From the NCBI GenBank assembly GCA_945889475.1, contig CAMDBT010000011.1, forward strand, positions 1 through 44,634: a DNA stretch of 44,634 bases, written 5' to 3'. A program made the position numbers and the translations under genes. The notes beneath the pieces are model-generated. The model worked only from the letters and a program-made list of their open reading frames with translations. It did no database searches and was not told where the DNA came from. This document shows, piece by piece, positions 41,601-44,634 of this stretch (position 1 is the stretch's first letter; each line of letters opens with the position of its first letter). The DNA is from Bifidobacterium breve (GTDB taxonomy: Bacteria > Actinomycetota > Thermoleophilia > Solirubrobacterales > Solirubrobacteraceae).

Positions 41601-43427
41601 ATGAGCGACTCCGTGGAGGCCCCAGTTTTTGAGCGCTTGGGGCCGGCCGACGCGGAAAACCTAGGCGGCGGGATCACCCACATGGTGATCGGTCTTTGCC
41701 GCCTTGCTCCGCGCGAGGACGGGTCAGTTCCGAGCTTCGAGGAGCTCTACGGCCTCGTCAACGAACGGCTCGGCCGCTCGCCACGATTCCGCCAGTTCGC
41801 TTTTCTCCCAGACGGCGCCTCTGGCCTTCCCGCGTGGGCCGACGATCAGGATTTCGACCTTGACCGCCACCTCATCAAGGCTGATACCGACGGCTCCGTG
41901 GACCGCAAAGCACTCGACGGCCTGCTCGCCGAGTGGATGACGACGCCGCTCGACGAGACTAGGCCGCTCTGGCGTATCCAGTACGTCGCGCCAACCGACG
42001 ATGGTGCCGCGCTGATGGTGAAGTCAAGCCACGCTCTCGCCGACGGCCTAGGCTCGATCGCGCTGTTCGCGATGCTGCTGTTCGACGTCACGGTGAAGCC
42101 ACAGCGAGAGAAGGCCGCCGCTTGGACGCCTGCCCCCCTGCCGTCTGCGAAAGACCTCAACAGCCACCACAGCTCTACCGACGGGGACCAAGCGGGCAGC
42201 CAGTTCGATCACGCGCGCGGACTGCTCACTCATCCAGGGCAGCTCCGTGAAGCTGCCCGAGCAACAGCCGAAGTTGGCTCGTATCTGCTGAAAAAAAGCC
42301 GCGAGAAGCTCCCGCCTAGTCCGCTCGCAGGCGGCGAGGGACTGCCACTTGAGTTGCGCACGCTTGAATACCCGCTCGAGCGTCTGAAACTCCTCGGCCG
42401 CGGGCTTGGAACCGGCGCGACGATGAACGACGTGGTTCTTGGGCTCGTCGCCGGCGGCCTGCGCCAGTGGCTGATCGAGAACGGAGAGCCGTTGGAAGAG
42501 CTCGCGGTTAGGGTCCCGGTGGCGCTGAAGAAGGACCGCACGGCGGGCGAAGGAGGTAACCCCGGCGTTGCACCGATGATCGTGCCGCTACCGCTGGAGA
42601 TCGAAGACCCCGTGCGGCGCGTGCGAACCGTGCGCGAACGAACCGAATCAATCAAGGCGGCCGGTGAGCCGGCACACAACTTGGCGGTTCGCGAGATGCT
42701 GCGCGACGCACCAGCGCAGTTACGTGACCGCGCGCTTCCACTTATCACCGGCCGCGGGCAAGCCAACGTGGCGATCCATAACGTGCCGGGGCCGCCAATC
42801 AAGCTCTATGTCCTTGGCGCACCGGCCGCCTCGTTCCACAGCTTCACACTTCCCCGGCCCGGACTTGCGCTCCACGTCAACGTCGTTTCGGTCGGCGGTG
42901 TGGTCTCGATCGGCCTCGCCGGCGACAAGGGTGTGGTCAAAAGCCTCGAGCCGTTCGTTCGCGGCTTTGAGGAGACCGAGAAGGCGCTGGCGGGCGGTGT
43001 CGGCCGACTTGACCTTGTGCGTCGAGTCCCCGAATTCGCCCCGCTTGACGAAGAGATGCAGGAACAGCTAGCGACAGAGCTGAGCGAGCGGAGAGTCAAG
43101 AGCGGCGAGACAATTGCGGTACAGGGCGAGCCCGGCGTCGAGTGGTTCATCGTCGTCGAGGGCAGGTTTGAGGTGAGCGTTGACGGGAAGAAGGTTCGCG
43201 AAATGCACCCCGGAGAATCATTTGGCGAGGTCGCGCTGCTGCGTGAGACCGAGCGCACGGCGACCGTCACGGCTGCGTCAGAAGCTGTCGTCATGGCCCT
43301 CAGTCGGGAGGCCTTCCTCGAAGCTGTCTCAGCCAACCCTGCGAGCATGCTGGTCGCCGAAGCGATCATCAACACGCGCCTCGGCGACCTTGGCCGCTAT
43401 CAGGTATTTGGTGGCGACGAGCGCTAG
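41601..43427 (+). CDS. WS/DGAT-type acyltransferase fused to C-terminal cyclic-nucleotide-binding domain
   Basis: This protein has 608 residues. The first 470 match wax ester synthase/diacylglycerol acyltransferases: a PLDETRPLWRIQYV segment and the active-site motif at 143-149 reading SHALADG. The general HHxxxDG has lost its first His but keeps the catalytic second His (His144) and Asp148. Late motifs include NVAIHNVPGPPIKLYVLGAP and LHVNVVSVGGVVSIGLAGDK. Residues about 480-600 form a cNMP-binding domain with FGEVALLRETERTATV as the phosphate-binding cassette. It would esterify acyl-CoA with an alcohol or diacylglycerol under cAMP control. WS/DGAT proteins are normally about 450-480 residues without this domain. 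Confidence 0.93.
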   Translation: MSDSVEAPVFERLGPADAENLGGGITHMVIGLCRLAPREDGSVPSFEELYGLVNERLGRSPRFRQFAFLPDGASGLPAWADDQDFDLDRHLIKADTDGSVDRKALDGLLAEWMTTPLDETRPLWRIQYVAPTDDGAALMVKSSHALADGLGSIALFAMLLFDVTVKPQREKAAAWTPAPLPSAKDLNSHHSSTDGDQAGSQFDHARGLLTHPGQLREAARATAEVGSYLLKKSREKLPPSPLAGGEGLPLELRTLEYPLERLKLLGRGLGTGATMNDVVLGLVAGGLRQWLIENGEPLEELAVRVPVALKKDRTAGEGGNPGVAPMIVPLPLEIEDPVRRVRTVRERTESIKAAGEPAHNLAVREMLRDAPAQLRDRALPLITGRGQANVAIHNVPGPPIKLYVLGAPAASFHSFTLPRPGLALHVNVVSVGGVVSIGLAGDKGVVKSLEPFVRGFEETEKALAGGVGRLDLVRRVPEFAPLDEEMQEQLATELSERRVKSGETIAVQGEPGVEWFIVVEGRFEVSVDGKKVREMHPGESFGEVALLRETERTATVTAASEAVVMALSREAFLEAVSANPASMLVAEAIINTRLGDLGRYQVFGGDER

Positions 43428-44634
43428 CCGCGCGGGTCCGGGACGCGCGTATTGATCAGCTCGATCAACTGATCGACCGCCTGGTCGAGCTCGAGGCGGT
43501 CGGTGCGGAGATGGATCTCAGGGCTAGTCGGCGGGCTGTATGAAGCGTCTACGCCTGTGAAACCGGTGATCTCGCCAGCGCGTGCCCGCGCGTAGTGACC
43601 TTTCGGGTCGCGCTGCTCGCAAACCTCCACCGGGGCATCAACGAAAACCTCGATGAACGGCAGCTGATGCTGCTCGTGCTGTGCACGCGCTGCTAGGCGG
43701 CTGGCCTGGTCTGGCGACACAAGACTGACGAGCACCACCACGCCAGCGTCTGCGAACAGCCGCGCCACCTCTGCGGTACGGCGAACATTCTCAGCGCGCT
43801 CGGGATCGCTGAAGCCGAGGTTGCGGTTGAGGCCGTGGCGCAGGTTGTCTCCATCGAGCAGATATGACGGCCTTCCGGATGCAACTAGGCGCGCTTCGAC
43901 GGCCGCCGCGATAGTGGTCTTGCCCGCCCCCGGAAGGCCGGTCAGCCAGACCGTCGCTCCGGCACAAGCGAGCTGCTGGCGACGGTCTTCGCGGGTTGTA
44001 TGCGATTCCTGCCAGACAACGTTGGTGGCACCGCGTCGATCACGAATCTCGTCGCTGTGCAGCACCATGCCGGCGGCGACCGTGTCGCCGCTAGCTTCAT
44101 CAATCAGCACGAATGCGCCGGTTCGGCGATTGACCCGATATGGGTCAACGCAGATCGGGGCCGTGGTCGAAAGAGCGATCACGCCGAGATCATTGAGTTC
44201 AAGCGACGCCGGGTCAGGGTCCGCCCCCAGCGTTTCTAGTTCAATCCGATGCACCAGTCGATCGACGCGCGCCGGGACAGTCTTGGTCGTGTGCTTGAGC
44301 AGCAAACGCGCTCCGGCTACCAGCGGCTGCTCGGACATCCAACAGAGCCGCGCAGTCAGCTGCTCGGTGACACTCGCCCGGTTGCCTGGCTGGCAGATCA
44401 TGTCGCCGCGGCTGACATCGATCTCATCTTCAAGGCGCAGCGCGACCGCCATCGGTGGCCAAGCTTCTTCGAGCTTCCCGTCCAGCGTTTCGATTGACGC
44501 TATCCGTGAGCGTGTCCCGGAGGGCAACACAACAACCTCGTCGCCAGGCCGAATAATCCCGGCTGCAACCTGACCGGCCAACGCGCGTGCGCTTGCGCCT
44601 TCCTCTCCGCCGCCGCGAATAACGCTCTGCACGG
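43424..44634 (-). CDS. cysNC: Sulfate adenylyltransferase subunit 1/APS kinase fusion, C-terminal part (cut by window edge)
   Basis: About 403 residues are visible. The first 200 are the EF-Tu-like beta-barrel domains of CysN (LAGQVAAGIIRPGDEVVVLP, DVSRGDMICQ). The GTPase domain lies beyond the right edge, so the true start is not here. Residues about 215-400 form a complete APS kinase. It has P-loop GLPGAGKTT, LDGDNLRHGLNRNLGFS, the FVDAPVEVCEQRDPKGHY segment and GVDASYSPP. The protein activates sulfate to APS with CysD and then phosphorylates it to PAPS. The stop codon overlaps the WS/DGAT stop on the other strand. Confidence 0.94.
   Translation of the reverse strand, partial: VQSVIRGGGEEGASARALAGQVAAGIIRPGDEVVVLPSGTRSRIASIETLDGKLEEAWPPMAVALRLEDEIDVSRGDMICQPGNRASVTEQLTARLCWMSEQPLVAGARLLLKHTTKTVPARVDRLVHRIELETLGADPDPASLELNDLGVIALSTTAPICVDPYRVNRRTGAFVLIDEASGDTVAAGMVLHSDEIRDRRGATNVVWQESHTTREDRRQQLACAGATVWLTGLPGAGKTTIAAAVEARLVASGRPSYLLDGDNLRHGLNRNLGFSDPERAENVRRTAEVARLFADAGVVVLVSLVSPDQASRLAARAQHEQHQLPFIEVFVDAPVEVCEQRDPKGHYARARAGEITGFTGVDASYSPPTSPEIHLRTDRLELDQAVDQLIELINTRVPDPRG

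Noticed and set aside
43821-44573. Plus-strand open frame of 250 codons opposite cysNC
   Set aside because: It is Ser/Arg/Thr-rich and antisense to the APS kinase and CysN domains, with no motif.

Overview
The window is 44.6 kb of high-GC, densely packed bacterial DNA. Many stop/start overlaps are of the ATGA type, GTG and TTG starts are common, and no gene-free stretch exceeds about 130 bases. The gene set (two-domain SDR of the PRK07201 type, WS/DGAT acyltransferase, cytochrome P450, GTTCAC-type PHO boxes, Tat lipoprotein transport, PPK1 with CHAD proteins) points to an actinobacterium, perhaps Thermoleophilia/Solirubrobacterales. The phylum is a fairly safe inference; the class is a guess. 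I saw no rRNA, tRNA, CRISPR array, insertion sequence or phage gene.

Layout. (1) 1-4421: a phosphate-starvation block. On the minus strand lie a receiver-less PhoB-type winged-helix protein, a degenerate PstS paralogue, then pstS, pstC and pstA (cut by the window edge). Two direct-repeat PHO boxes lie in front of pstS and of the winged-helix gene. A plus-strand DUF47/PhoU-like protein is divergent. (2) 4516-14796: cell-wall and housekeeping genes. These are a large lytic transglycosylase/M23-like/M15 fusion, an ABC-F ATPase, a secreted alpha/beta hydrolase, a small membrane protein, a double SDR, a Rieske oxygenase and an FUSC-type exporter. (3) 14882-19155: a potD-potB-potC-potA-like polyamine ABC operon. 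Its binding protein has a Tat lipoprotein signal that lies upstream of any standard start codon. (4) 19170-23059: a TetR regulator divergent from an acyl-CoA dehydrogenase and an NDP-forming acyl-CoA synthetase. (5) 23066-28190 (minus): a polyphosphate block with a CHAD domain split over two genes, ppk1, an HD phosphohydrolase and a polysaccharide deacetylase. (6) 28255-34205: an ABC-2 exporter, GNAT, an unknown protein, DoxX, an MBL-fold hydrolase, an amidase and a P450.

(7) 34248-43427 is the most interesting region. A receiver-adenylate cyclase, a methyl-accepting receptor, a CheW-like protein and a CheA-receiver hybrid kinase form one plus-strand run. It is followed by two divergent genes whose products both carry a cyclic-nucleotide-binding domain fused to a lipid enzyme: a patatin phospholipase/esterase and a WS/DGAT acyltransferase. 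No flagellar gene, cheY, cheB or cheR is present here. I infer a chemosensory pathway that outputs cAMP and gates the making and breaking of neutral lipid or wax ester.

(8) The right edge holds the C-terminal part of a bifunctional sulfate adenylyltransferase subunit/APS kinase (cysNC type).
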